A stretch of 64,000 nt of DNA from an uncultured Clostridium sp. (lineage in GTDB: Bacteria; Bacillota; Clostridia; Lachnospirales; Lachnospiraceae): assembly GCA_947178445.1 (NCBI GenBank), contig CAMWYJ010000012.1:1-64000 (forward strand), read 5' to 3'. Below, piece after piece: positions 42,434 to 50,858 of this stretch. The notes below the pieces were generated by a model that made no database searches, was not told the origin of the DNA, and saw only the letters and a list, made by a program, of their open reading frames with translations. Position 1 is the first letter of the stretch, and each line of letters begins with the position of its first letter. The position numbers were made by a program, and so were the translations under genes.

Positions 42434-43320
42434 GATACATCTCCCCTTTCCTGATACATAAGAAACATGTAGGCATCCTCCACATTTACCTCACAGGGAT
42501 TTGCACCGGTAAATAAATCCTGCACCGAATTTTTGCGCAAAAAACGTACTGTCACATGATTTCTCTGGACAAGCTGTCCCGTTACCAGATATTCCGATTT
42601 TACTTTTTCAAGCTCCATTTTTGAGATATCTGCCGTAAATACATTCCCTTCTGCCTTCTCTATAAGCTCTGCAACCGTTCCCTTGAACAGGATTTCACCA
42701 GCATCCATAATTGCTATATTTTCACAGGTTGCTTCAATATCACCGACAATATGGGTGGACAAAATGACAATTCGCTGTTCTGCAATCTCGCAGAGCAGAT
42801 TCCGGAATCTTACCCGTTCCTCCGGATCTAAGCCTGCAGTTGGCTCATCAACAATCAGCACCTTCGGATCATGCAAAATAGCCTGGGCAATTCCCAATCT
42901 TCTTCTCATACCGCCAGACATCGCCTTAACTTTAGTACGGTAATTATTCTGCAGGTTTACCCGCTCTAAAAGCTCTGGAATCCGCCTTTTTCTCTCTGCC
43001 TTCGTAAGTCCTGACAACACGCCTAAATAATCCATCGCCTCATAAACTGTCATATTTCCATACATAGAAAAATCCTGCGGAAGATAGCCTGTCATCTGCC
43101 TGACCTTCCCTGCATGCGTAATCGGCACACCACAAATATCAATCTCACCACTGTTGGCAGGCAGCAGCGTTGCAATTACCTTCATCAGCGTTGTCTTTCC
43201 TGCACCATTTCTTCCAAGCAGGCCAAACATCCCCTGGGGAATATTGAGACTGATATCCTTTAATGCCTGCTTAGATCCATAAAATTTATTTACTCCATCT
43301 AACCAAATTTCTGTTTCCAC
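42424..43320 (-). CDS. ABC exporter ATPase
   Basis: 298 residues: Walker A GLLGRNGAGKTTLMK, Q-loop GYLPQDFSMYG, signature MSGGMRRRLGIAQ, Walker B VLIVDEPTAGLD, switch ILSTHIVGD. The last 80 residues are the extra domain of CcmA/BcrA-type exporters. It is the first gene of the three-gene exporter operon. A family A element sits just upstream of its start and may have displaced or replaced the native promoter region. Confidence 0.95.
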   Translation of the reverse strand: METEIWLDGVNKFYGSKQALKDISLNIPQGMFGLLGRNGAGKTTLMKVIATLLPANSGEIDICGVPITHAGKVRQMTGYLPQDFSMYGNMTVYEAMDYLGVLSGLTKAERKRRIPELLERVNLQNNYRTKVKAMSGGMRRRLGIAQAILHDPKVLIVDEPTAGLDPEERVRFRNLLCEIAEQRIVILSTHIVGDIEATCENIAIMDAGEILFKGTVAELIEKAEGNVFTADISKMELEKVKSEYLVTGQLVQRNHVTVRFLRKNSVQDLFTGANPCEVNVEDAYMFLMYQERGDVSCF

Positions 43321-43351
43321 GTTTTTCTCCTTTCATATCTGCTTTTTACTT

Positions 43352-43557
43352 TAGGTGATTGCGAAACTCTTTTAACTTTACATTACAGTTGTGCAACATA
43401 TACAATTCCATAAGCAGGTACTTTGGAGCCGTTGGTGCTTACATGCCGTACTTTGGCATGTTATGCACCACTACGAGCGACAAGTAGCGCAAGCGTGCCA
43501 GCGTTGGATTGTATATGTTGTACAACGAAAGAAAAAATTGCGTTTCGCAAATGCCTA
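43352..43557. mobile_element. family A element, copy 3, with 11-bp flanking duplication
   Basis: The ends are TAGGTGATTGCGAAACTC and CGTTTCGCAAATGCCTA. Exact direct repeats CTGCTTTTTAC flank it at 43339-43349 and 43558-43568. The inside shares AGTACTTTGGAGCCGTTGG-type and GAGCGACAAGTAGCGCAAGCG-type stretches with copy 1. The flanking duplication is direct evidence of insertion. Confidence 0.8.
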
Positions 43558-43655
43558 CTGCTTTTTACAGAACAAAGAATACTATATAATTCTCTATAAT
43601 TTCCCTATAAACTGTTTTTTACCGAATAATACCAGGAAGCTTTCTCACTTTCCTG

Positions 43656-44927
43656 TCAGCCAACGTTAAATTGCGCACATACGACCGCTCCACCCTCTAT
43701 ACTGTTTGAAAAACTGATAAATCCACCATGCTTCTTACATAATAATTTGCATATCGTCAGACCCAATCCCATATGCCCATCCTGCTTAGACCTTCCAGTC
43801 TGTCCGACTTCCGATGTAAGATCCTGCTTCATATTTTCACCGGAATAATATGGTCTGTCAGCTTTATATAACTCCTCCCGTGTCATCCCTTTTCCATCAT
43901 CTTTTACATACAAATACAAAAACCCATTCTCATGTTCTGCCAGCACCTCTACCCTTTCCTTTCCATACCGCAGTGCATTGGATAACAGATTAGAAAGCAC
44001 CTCCATGATTATATTTTCATCATAATACAATATCTCATCCATTCCCTTGACTGTTACAGAAATATACGGTGCATTTTCTGCCTTCAGACCTTCTGCAAAG
44101 CTGCTAATCTCATGATGAAGCTCTGAAATTGTATGCGACTTTTTGAAAACCTCCAGCATTTCAAATCCATTTATCTCTTTCATCGTTTCAGAAAAAACCT
44201 GCATTCTCACTGCCTGCTTTTCAATTATTCCAAGTGTTTCCTTAAGCATGGCATCATCAACCTGTCCGCTTTTACAGTACTCCGAAAGCATCTGCGTATA
44301 TCCTATAATAACTGTCAGCGGCGTCCGTATATCATGCGCAAATGCACCATTTATCTTCCTCTGTTCCTCCATCAACTCCCACATATTCTTCTGATTATCC
44401 AGCACCGCCTTTCGCATGCTGTCCATTGTCTTACATATGTCTCCCATCTCATCTGTATTGTCATAATAGCAGGAAAAGCTTAAATCATTCCTCTTAATTG
44501 CTTCCATTTCCTTTTTTAGTAAATGCACCGGCTCCTGCAGCTTATTGCGGTAATAAAAAGCAGACACCAGTATAACTGCAATTGCAGAATATACTGGTAT
44601 ACACAGACTTTTGATCAGTGACAGCGCCTGCCATAACCGATTGTCACTTTCCGATATTGTAACGATTTCCTTCAGCATCCCGATAATATTGTCATCCTCG
44701 CCATATTGAATGACAAATTCGCAATCGCCAATATACTGATATTCATCGCTCATATTATTCATTTCTAAAATTACGTTCATAAAGTTATCACAGATTTCAT
44801 TCGTTATACCTACTGCTGCCAGTGTAATAAATATTGCAAAAACCAGATATAAAACCATTGCCTTTTGCAGTGAAGTATTCTTTACTTTTTTCTGAAATTT
44901 TTCTATCTGCTCTTCTATCCAATCCAT
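43656..44927 (-). CDS. sensor histidine kinase
   Basis: 423 residues from the ATG at 44925-44927 (GGGGAG 10 bases upstream), overlapping the regulator gene. Spans near residues 20-42 and 105-127 enclose an extracellular loop of about 60 residues. Then come a HAMP segment, the H-box FAHDIRTPLTVIIGYTQ, the N-box NLLSNALRYG and G-boxes DDGKGM and GLGLTICK. It is likely to phosphorylate the regulator encoded upstream and perhaps control the neighbouring exporter. Confidence 0.95.
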   Translation of the reverse strand: MDWIEEQIEKFQKKVKNTSLQKAMVLYLVFAIFITLAAVGITNEICDNFMNVILEMNNMSDEYQYIGDCEFVIQYGEDDNIIGMLKEIVTISESDNRLWQALSLIKSLCIPVYSAIAVILVSAFYYRNKLQEPVHLLKKEMEAIKRNDLSFSCYYDNTDEMGDICKTMDSMRKAVLDNQKNMWELMEEQRKINGAFAHDIRTPLTVIIGYTQMLSEYCKSGQVDDAMLKETLGIIEKQAVRMQVFSETMKEINGFEMLEVFKKSHTISELHHEISSFAEGLKAENAPYISVTVKGMDEILYYDENIIMEVLSNLLSNALRYGKERVEVLAEHENGFLYLYVKDDGKGMTREELYKADRPYYSGENMKQDLTSEVGQTGRSKQDGHMGLGLTICKLLCKKHGGFISFSNSIEGGAVVCAQFNVG

Positions 44928-45655
44928 CGGTATCCCACTCCCCATACAGTTTCAATCATTGTCTCTTCGGTGTATTGTTTAAACTTGCTACGGATTCTCC
45001 GGATATGCTCCGTGATAATACTGCTTTCCCCTTCCTTATCAAATCCCCATAGATGCTCATATATCATTTCCTTTGTAAATACCTGGTTTTTATGTTGGCT
45101 TAAAAATTCCACAATATCATATTCGGTTTTAGTCAGCAAAATATTTTCGCCCTGATAGAGGACTTGCCTGCCGGAATAAGATATGGTAAATACTCCCATA
45201 TATCCAACCGCCTCTGTCCGGACTGCCCGTCTCTGTCTTCTAATATGCGCTGCCACCCGTTCCTTCAACTCCATAATGCTAAAGGGCTTCTCAATGTAAT
45301 CGTCCCCGCCTGCACGAAATCCCATGATCTTATCCTCCTCCTCAATCCGTGCAGTAAGAAAACAAATTGGACAGCTTACATATTCCCGGATGCGCTTACA
45401 CACCTCATATCCATCTAACTCCGGCATATTGATGTCTAATAAAATCAAATCCACTCCTTCTGCCTCGCCTTTGGGCTTTCCTTCATCCTCTAGCACCAGC
45501 TTTGGAAATTCCTTTTTAGAAAGATCAGTTATCCTTGAAAGTGCTTCCCTCCCATTATTTGCCGTGTATACCATATATCCCTCTAAAGTAAAAATCTGCT
45601 TCAACATCTGACAGATTTCCATTTCATCATCCACAATTAGAATGGTTTCTTTCAT
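44915..45655 (-). CDS. OmpR-family response regulator with receiver insertion
   Basis: 246 residues. The receiver domain has ILIVDDEMEICQ at the start, the phosphoacceptor Asp in ILLDINMPELDGYE, and Lys in YIEKPFS. The winged helix ends GVGYRWIG. About 20 extra residues (region DLSKKEFPKL to GEAEG) lie between helix 2 and strand 3 of the receiver, which is unusual. It forms an operon with the kinase and is the first gene. Confidence 0.95.
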   Translation of the reverse strand: MKETILIVDDEMEICQMLKQIFTLEGYMVYTANNGREALSRITDLSKKEFPKLVLEDEGKPKGEAEGVDLILLDINMPELDGYEVCKRIREYVSCPICFLTARIEEEDKIMGFRAGGDDYIEKPFSIMELKERVAAHIRRQRRAVRTEAVGYMGVFTISYSGRQVLYQGENILLTKTEYDIVEFLSQHKNQVFTKEMIYEHLWGFDKEGESSIITEHIRRIRSKFKQYTEETMIETVWGVGYRWIG

Positions 45656-45732
45656 CTCTTTATCTCCAATCCGCTCATTTACAATTTTTGTTACAGTATA
45701 GCCTAACTTTCTCTATTTTTTCTCTACATTAC

Positions 45733-45773
45733 AAAATAAGAAAAGCTTAGCCGGATTTCCCGAACTAAGCTTC
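45733..45773 (-). terminator. terminator downstream of clpX
   Basis: AAGCTTAG and CTAAGCTT arms with inner CGG/CCG and loop GAAAT. On the minus strand TTTTCTTATTTTG follows. Confidence 0.75.
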
Positions 45774-45841
45774 CTGTCAATACATTATAATGGCATTCCG
45801 ACCTTTATTGAAAACGCATGCATAAGCCATCTTTCTTTTCA

Positions 45842-47281
45842 TTATGCCTGCCCTTCCTCCAGTGCAAGTGTTCCCCGCATCTCAAGCAAAGGTCCGCCCG
45901 TTCCCTCAATATAGTCACTGGTAATCGTTACCCGTCCAATATTATCATCCCTTGGAATCTGATACATGATATCTAACATAAACTCCTCGATAATTGCACG
46001 AAGCGCACGGGCTCCTGTCTTCTTTTCCATGGCTCTCTTTGCAATGGCATGATATGCGCTGTCATTAAACCGTAAATCCACACCGTCTAATGCAAGCAAT
46101 TTCTGGTATTGCTTTAATATTGCATTCTTTGGTTCCTTTAAAATCTTCACTAGCATCTCCTCATCTAAGCTTTGCAGGGAATAAAGGATTGGCAGACGGC
46201 CTAAAAATTCCGGAATCATACCAAATTCCCGCAAGTCCTCCACCGTCACCTTCTGTAACAGGTTGGGATCTTTGTCATACTTATCCTTCAAATCTGCTTG
46301 AAAACCAATCGATGCCTGCTTATTCAGACGTGTCTTGATAATATCCTCTATATCCGGAAATGCTCCGCCGCAAATAAATAAAATATTTCTTGTGTGAATG
46401 GTCTCTAAAGGTACCATAGCATTCTTGCTTCCGGCACCTACCGGCACCTCCACATCCGCACCCTCTAAGATTTTCAACAGTCCCTGCTGAACTGCCTCAC
46501 CGCTGACATCACGTGAATTGGTATTCCGCTTCTTTGCAATCTTATCAATCTCATCAATAAAGACAATACCGCGCTCTGCACGTTCCACATCATTATCTGC
46601 CGCTGCTAAAAGCTTTGAAAGCACACTTTCTACATCATCACCAATATAGCCTGCTTCTGTAAGGGTTGTTGCATCCGTAATAGCAAGGGGAACATTTAAA
46701 ATCCTTGCGATCGTTTTCACAAGATAGGTTTTACCGGAACCCGTTGGCCCCACCATCAGCATGTTTGATTTTTCAATCTCAATATCGTCCATGCTGTCTG
46801 TAAGTACACGCTTATAATGGTTATAAACCGCAACAGAAATTACCTTTTTTGCATAATCCTGTCCAATCACATATTCGTCAAGCTTTGCTTTCATCTCGTG
46901 CGGTGCAGGAATACTGGAAAGTGTCATCTCCGGTTCCTGCTCTTCCTTCTTCTCCTTTTCCTTCTTACGCTTTACCTTCTGCCGTTTCGGAATATCGTCT
47001 ACAGGCATAAACTGGTTCATATTCATATTCGGCATGTTCGACAAGTCCATAAACTGCATGCCGCCACCTGCAAAACTGTCAAAGGTCTTTTGCATACATC
47101 CCTGACAGATATTAATATCATTTGGCATATAAATGAGTTTTCCTACCTTTGACTCCGGTCTCCGGCAAAGGTAGCAGTATTTCTCATAGCCGTCATCATC
47201 TCTTCTTTTATTATCCTTCTTACCCTCAAAGGACTTAGTCTCTTCGTCCTTTTCTTCTCTGAAATCGTTATTATCGTTCAT
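45842..47281 (-). CDS. clpX: ClpX-like protease ATPase subunit, divergent
   Basis: 479 residues from the ATG at 47279-47281, with GGAGG 6 bases upstream. A charged N-tail comes first, then a four-Cys zinc finger (YCYLC and ICQGC). A Lys/Glu-rich linker follows. The AAA+ core has GPTGSGKTYL, the pore loop AGYIGDD and Walker B IVFIDEID. SIGFQ corresponds to the ClpP-contact IGF loop. The RKH loop is shortened (KKRNTNSRDVSG). No clpP or tig gene is adjacent, so this may be a second, specialised ClpX. Confidence 0.9.
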   Translation of the reverse strand: MNDNNDFREEKDEETKSFEGKKDNKRRDDDGYEKYCYLCRRPESKVGKLIYMPNDINICQGCMQKTFDSFAGGGMQFMDLSNMPNMNMNQFMPVDDIPKRQKVKRKKEKEKKEEQEPEMTLSSIPAPHEMKAKLDEYVIGQDYAKKVISVAVYNHYKRVLTDSMDDIEIEKSNMLMVGPTGSGKTYLVKTIARILNVPLAITDATTLTEAGYIGDDVESVLSKLLAAADNDVERAERGIVFIDEIDKIAKKRNTNSRDVSGEAVQQGLLKILEGADVEVPVGAGSKNAMVPLETIHTRNILFICGGAFPDIEDIIKTRLNKQASIGFQADLKDKYDKDPNLLQKVTVEDLREFGMIPEFLGRLPILYSLQSLDEEMLVKILKEPKNAILKQYQKLLALDGVDLRFNDSAYHAIAKRAMEKKTGARALRAIIEEFMLDIMYQIPRDDNIGRVTITSDYIEGTGGPLLEMRGTLALEEGQA

Positions 47282-47325
47282 ACTATCCTCCACTATATCT
47301 ATATACCGGTTACCGTCCAATTCCT

Positions 47326-47334
47326 AGTATAACA
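47326..47334 (-). promoter_or_regulatory. extended -10 of the clpX promoter
   Basis: TGT-TATACT on the minus strand, about 45 bases before the chosen start; no clear -35. Confidence 0.4.
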
Positions 47335-47421
47335 AATCTCTCCTTAAAATACTATTGTTTATTTTAGGTAGTTTTAACCTGCTCCTTTGGTATTTTATTC
47401 CGCTAAAAACAGACATCTTCC

Positions 47422-48108
47422 TCATAGATACAACTGCTTAAATTCTTTTGGTGTCATTTGGAAAAAACGCTTAAATTCTCTTTGGAAATGCGATGTATCC
47501 GAATACCCCAGGCTCACTGAAAGCCGGGAAAAGCTTTCAAAATCTGAGCGTTTCATTCTTTCGATGCTCTTTGACAGCCGACAAAACTGTCCATACTTCT
47601 TGGGAGTTATATGCAAAGATGCTTTAAACAAGCGTTCCAGCTGTCTGACAGAATATCCACGGTCATTTGCAATTTCCTCTATTGTTATACATCCATCCGT
47701 TAACGCTGCCTGCTGCATCCCATATCGTAACACAGGATGCCTTGTTTTTTTTTCGATGATATGCCCAAGGCTCCTATCGCAAAAGGCGAGCTTTTCAGAC
47801 CATGAACAAATCATATCCATGCGCTTTAAAAGCATTTCCACTCCTTCTTCTTCATATGAATATTCATAATTTTCATCTAAATGAATTCCCCAAACGGAAT
47901 GTCCGTTCCAGTCCAGCTTCAAAATTGCATTTTGACATGATAAAACATGATACTCCAGTGTAGTGCTGTCCCACAGTAAATCGACTCCTCCATTTGGAAT
48001 GTATACAATCGGACTGACAGGAAGCAGTTCATATAAAAAGCTCCCTTTAAAATGTCCCAGTCTGTTTTCATGATATTGATGTTTTTCCTGTTCCAAACAT
48101 GGCTGCAT
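47422..48108 (-). CDS. AraC-family transcriptional regulator
   Basis: 228 residues. The C-terminal 100 carry two helix-turn-helix motifs (ITIEEIANDRGYSVRQLERL and VSLGYSDTSHFQREFKRFFQ, then TPKEFK). The N-terminal domain (FLYELLPVSPIVYIPNGG) resembles the DUF6597-type ligand domain. It is divergent from amt, with about 360 bases between. A role in amt control is possible, but no operator was identified. Confidence 0.93.
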   Translation of the reverse strand: MQPCLEQEKHQYHENRLGHFKGSFLYELLPVSPIVYIPNGGVDLLWDSTTLEYHVLSCQNAILKLDWNGHSVWGIHLDENYEYSYEEEGVEMLLKRMDMICSWSEKLAFCDRSLGHIIEKKTRHPVLRYGMQQAALTDGCITIEEIANDRGYSVRQLERLFKASLHITPKKYGQFCRLSKSIERMKRSDFESFSRLSVSLGYSDTSHFQREFKRFFQMTPKEFKQLYL

Positions 48109-48254
48109 TCTATTTTCGCCTCCCTACCCCTGTATGCTAACAAAGTCTTTCCTTCCCGTCAAATATATTCTTTTCTCCTTCATAATATTAAGCAAACATC
48201 CTCTATTCTCTAGTCCTAAAATCCTATGCTACAAAAAAAATTAAATATTAGGTA

Positions 48255-48282
48255 TTGACAATTAGGAAATCCAAAGTATAAT
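48255..48282 (+). promoter_or_regulatory. amt promoter
   Basis: TTGACA and TATAAT spaced by 16 bases. Transcription would begin near 48289, leaving a leader of about 180 bases before the ATG at 48473. Confidence 0.85.
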
Positions 48283-48294
48283 AGACAATGTTGA

Positions 48295-48336
48295 AAGCAA
48301 AGGTGCTTCGCAGATACTTGCGCAGTACCTTTTTTG
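48295..48336 (+). promoter_or_regulatory. hexaloop hairpin 1 overlapping leader terminator
   Basis: AAGC-AAAGGT-GCTT (48295-48308) is a hairpin with a six-base loop having A at position 1 and G at position 4. The same bases can instead join a 14-bp stem (48299-48312 with 48319-48332) that is followed by a T-rich run, a terminator. The two folds exclude each other, as expected for an antitermination switch of the ANTAR type. Confidence 0.65.
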
Positions 48337-48369
48337 TTTTCCAATTGCATAATGAGGGGATCACCCATG

Positions 48370-48383
48370 AGACAAAGGTGTCT
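48370..48383 (+). promoter_or_regulatory. hexaloop hairpin 2 in the amt leader
   Basis: AGAC-AAAGGT-GTCT, with the same loop as hairpin 1 (A1, G4). Confidence 0.55.
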
Positions 48384-48425
48384 TTACTGTTTTAATCCAG
48401 AAGAATATTCATACTTTGGGAAAAC

Positions 48426-48450
48426 AGGCAAAGATGCCTTTTATTTTTTA
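48426..48450 (+). terminator. hexaloop hairpin 3 / second leader terminator
   Basis: AGGC-AAAGAT-GCCT with A1 and G4 in the loop, followed by TTTATTTTTTAT. The hairpin itself could terminate, or be stabilised by a protein. It ends about 20 bases before the amt ribosome binding site (TTAGGAGGA). Confidence 0.55.
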
Positions 48451-48472
48451 TACTTGTTAGGAGGAATGTTTT

Positions 48473-50227
48473 ATGACAGAAGAAATTATGAACGCAATAA
48501 GCAGCGAAGTCTATGGCGTCTGGTTTTTAATTGGTGCCGCACTGGTATTCTGGATGCAGGCTGGTTTCGCAATGGTGGAGGCCGGTTTTACCAGGGCTAA
48601 AAATACCGGTAATATTATTATGAAGAACTTAATGGACTTCTGTATTGGTACTGTAATGTTTATTCTGATTGGCTTTGGATTATTCTTAGGTGATGATATT
48701 GCCGGTTTTATGGGCAAACCTGGATTCCAGATTTTCACAGATTATGCACACTTTGACTGGTCAAATTTTGTATTCAACCTGGTATTTTGTGCAACTACAG
48801 CGACTATCGTATCAGGAGCCATGGCGGAAAGAACCAAATTCTCATCCTACTGCGTATATTCCGCAGTCATCTCTGCCGTCATCTATCCGATTGAAGCCCA
48901 CTGGACATGGGGCAACGGCTGGTTAGCGCAAATTGGTTTCCACGATTTCGCCGGTTCAAACTGTATTCACATGGTCGGTGGTATCTCCGCTTTAATCGGC
49001 GCTGCAATCCTTGGAGCCCGCATCGGTAAATTCAAGAAAAAAAGTGATGGAACCATTAAGGTCGGAGCTTTCCCGGGACACAATCTGGCACTTGGTGCGT
49101 TAGGCGTATTCATACTGTGGCTTGGCTGGTACGGATTTAACGGTGCCGCAGCAACCTCAGTGGATCAGTTAGGTTCCATTTTTGTAACAACCACTATTGC
49201 ACCTGCCGTTGCAACCGTTGTATGTATGCTCTTTACATGGATAAAATATGGAAAACCGGATGTATCGATGTGTCTAAATGCTTCCCTTGCAGGTCTGGTT
49301 GCCATCACAGCTCCTTGTGACGTTGCAGATGCTGCCGGTTCTGCCATTATCGGTGCCGTCTCTGGTCTGCTGGTTGTATTTGGTGTTTGGTTATTAGATT
49401 ATAAGTTACGTGTCGATGATCCGGTTGGCGCAGTTGCTGTTCATATGATGAATGGTATCTGGGGTACAATCGCAGTTGGTCTATTTGCAACCGATACAAC
49501 TCCTACATATTCCCTTGCCAATAAGGCAGGAGAACCATTACTTGGATTATTCTATGGTGGCGGTTTCGAATTATTAGGCATCCAGTTATTAGGCATGCTA
49601 TGCACTGCGGCCTGGACAGCAGTTACCATTACCATTACATTTTTCATTATCAAAAAGACAATCGGTCTTCGTGTTACAGAGGAAGAGGAAATCCTTGGTC
49701 TTGACTCAACAGAACATGGTTTGGAAAGTGCTTATGCTGGTTTTCTGACCTATGGTGACCGTATCAGCAGCGCTTCTATGTCCCCTGATATTGATACTGA
49801 AAATGCTGTTCCGGTTGATGAAGCAATTCCGGTCCAGGTTAAGGAAAATGAAAATCCAATTGCGTCGGATGTTAAGCTTTCCAAGGTATCCATCATCTGC
49901 AAACAGAACAAGTTTGAGGATTTAAAGACTGCCCTTAATGAGGCTGGTGTAACCGGAATCACCGTAACACAGGTACTTGGCTGTGGCGCCCAGAAAGGCC
50001 AGACCAAATACTACCGTGGTGTTGAAATGGATATGACTCTGCTTCCAAAAGTAAAGGTTGAGGTTATCGTAAGTAAGGTTCCAGTTGCAAATGTTGTAAA
50101 AGCTGCAAAAAAAGCTCTTTATACAGGTAACATCGGTGACGGTAAGATTTTCGTATATGATGTGGAAAATGTTATCAAAGTCCGCACTGGCGAGGAAGGA
50201 TTTGCGGCTTTACAAGGTGAAAATTAA
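48473..50227 (+). CDS. amt: ammonium transporter fused to a PII domain
   Basis: 584 residues with GGAGG before the ATG. Residues 10-410 are an Amt channel with about 11 spans (FWMQAGFAMVEAGFTRAKN, then HMVGG and NLALGALGVFILW, HMMNGIWGT with the pore His). After a 60-residue linker, residues 465-584 are a PII/GlnK domain (VSIICKQNKFEDLKTALNEA, the T-loop GQTKYYRGVEM, VEVIVSK, GDGKIFVYDVENVIKVRTGE). The channel and its gatekeeper are thus in one chain, so ATP/2-oxoglutarate sensing would act directly. Expression is predicted to be controlled by the leader structures upstream. Confidence 0.96.
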   Translation: MTEEIMNAISSEVYGVWFLIGAALVFWMQAGFAMVEAGFTRAKNTGNIIMKNLMDFCIGTVMFILIGFGLFLGDDIAGFMGKPGFQIFTDYAHFDWSNFVFNLVFCATTATIVSGAMAERTKFSSYCVYSAVISAVIYPIEAHWTWGNGWLAQIGFHDFAGSNCIHMVGGISALIGAAILGARIGKFKKKSDGTIKVGAFPGHNLALGALGVFILWLGWYGFNGAAATSVDQLGSIFVTTTIAPAVATVVCMLFTWIKYGKPDVSMCLNASLAGLVAITAPCDVADAAGSAIIGAVSGLLVVFGVWLLDYKLRVDDPVGAVAVHMMNGIWGTIAVGLFATDTTPTYSLANKAGEPLLGLFYGGGFELLGIQLLGMLCTAAWTAVTITITFFIIKKTIGLRVTEEEEILGLDSTEHGLESAYAGFLTYGDRISSASMSPDIDTENAVPVDEAIPVQVKENENPIASDVKLSKVSIICKQNKFEDLKTALNEAGVTGITVTQVLGCGAQKGQTKYYRGVEMDMTLLPKVKVEVIVSKVPVANVVKAAKKALYTGNIGDGKIFVYDVENVIKVRTGEEGFAALQGEN

Positions 50228-50258
50228 CCTGATCTAGTATCTGCAAGCATTAAATGCC

Positions 50259-50300
50259 AAAAGGTCTCCGGCTAAAATTACCATATACCGGAGACCTTTT
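50259..50300. terminator. bidirectional terminator between amt and the PadR module
   Basis: A perfect 13-bp stem (AAAAGGTCTCCGG with CCGGAGACCTTTT) whose arms end in A-run and T-run. It serves both convergent transcripts. Confidence 0.9.
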
Positions 50301-50319
50301 ATATGTATCATGCTGTATT

Positions 50320-50858
50320 TTACTTTTCGAAAAAAATATCACATCCATTGACATGCAATTCAAAAGCAAAATCCGGATTCACACAAATCTCAATATCTTT
50401 TATTCCATCCATCTGATAATCGCTAAGCTTATGCGCCTTCAAATCTCCGTTAAAATCATATCCTTTACCCGCATAAAATCACGCATATCCTCATATTGAT
50501 AATCTGTCGCCAAAAAAATGCTGTTTCCACCCTGTTCGATAATCTGAGGATTTACATCCTCTTTATCACTCAGGTAATGTATCACAAAACATATCGTATC
50601 CTTCGGAATACCCTTATCCTCAACGACGGTATAGCGGTAATAATCCAGTTCTACATCAAGCCATTCATCTTCCGATGCTGCTTTATTCTGCGCAACTTTA
50701 TATTCTACTGTCTTTGTAAAATATTCACTGCCTTCTAAAGTGCTTTCCTCACCATATTCAAAATTGCTATACTCTGCAAATGCAACCCCGCTTCCAATTC
50801 CGGTAAGCAATACGCCCGAAATCAACAATACTCCAATTATCTTATATATTCTACGCAT
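50320..50858 (-). pseudogene. secreted envelope protein of the PadR/DUF1700 module, frameshifted
   Basis: The N-terminus (MRRIYKIIGVLLISGVLLTG to GVAFA) is a signal peptide. The reading frame stops at 50439 after 139 residues, but a -1 shift near 50461-50467 opens 50 more good codons (GYDFNGDLKAHKLSDYQMDG, then DIEICVNPDFAF) to a TAA at 50320. The continuation is protein-like and ends just before the terminator. The gene is thus either broken by one missing base or misread there. Neighbours suggest a DUF4097-type role. It overlaps the DUF1700 gene by 8 bases. Confidence 0.65.

Noticed and set aside
48368..48600. Plus-strand frame beginning MRQRCLYCFNPEEYSYF in the amt leader, as a possible leader peptide
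   Set aside because: It runs through two regulatory hairpins and into amt in another frame, has no hallmark of an attenuation peptide, and the amt start has the strong ribosome binding site.
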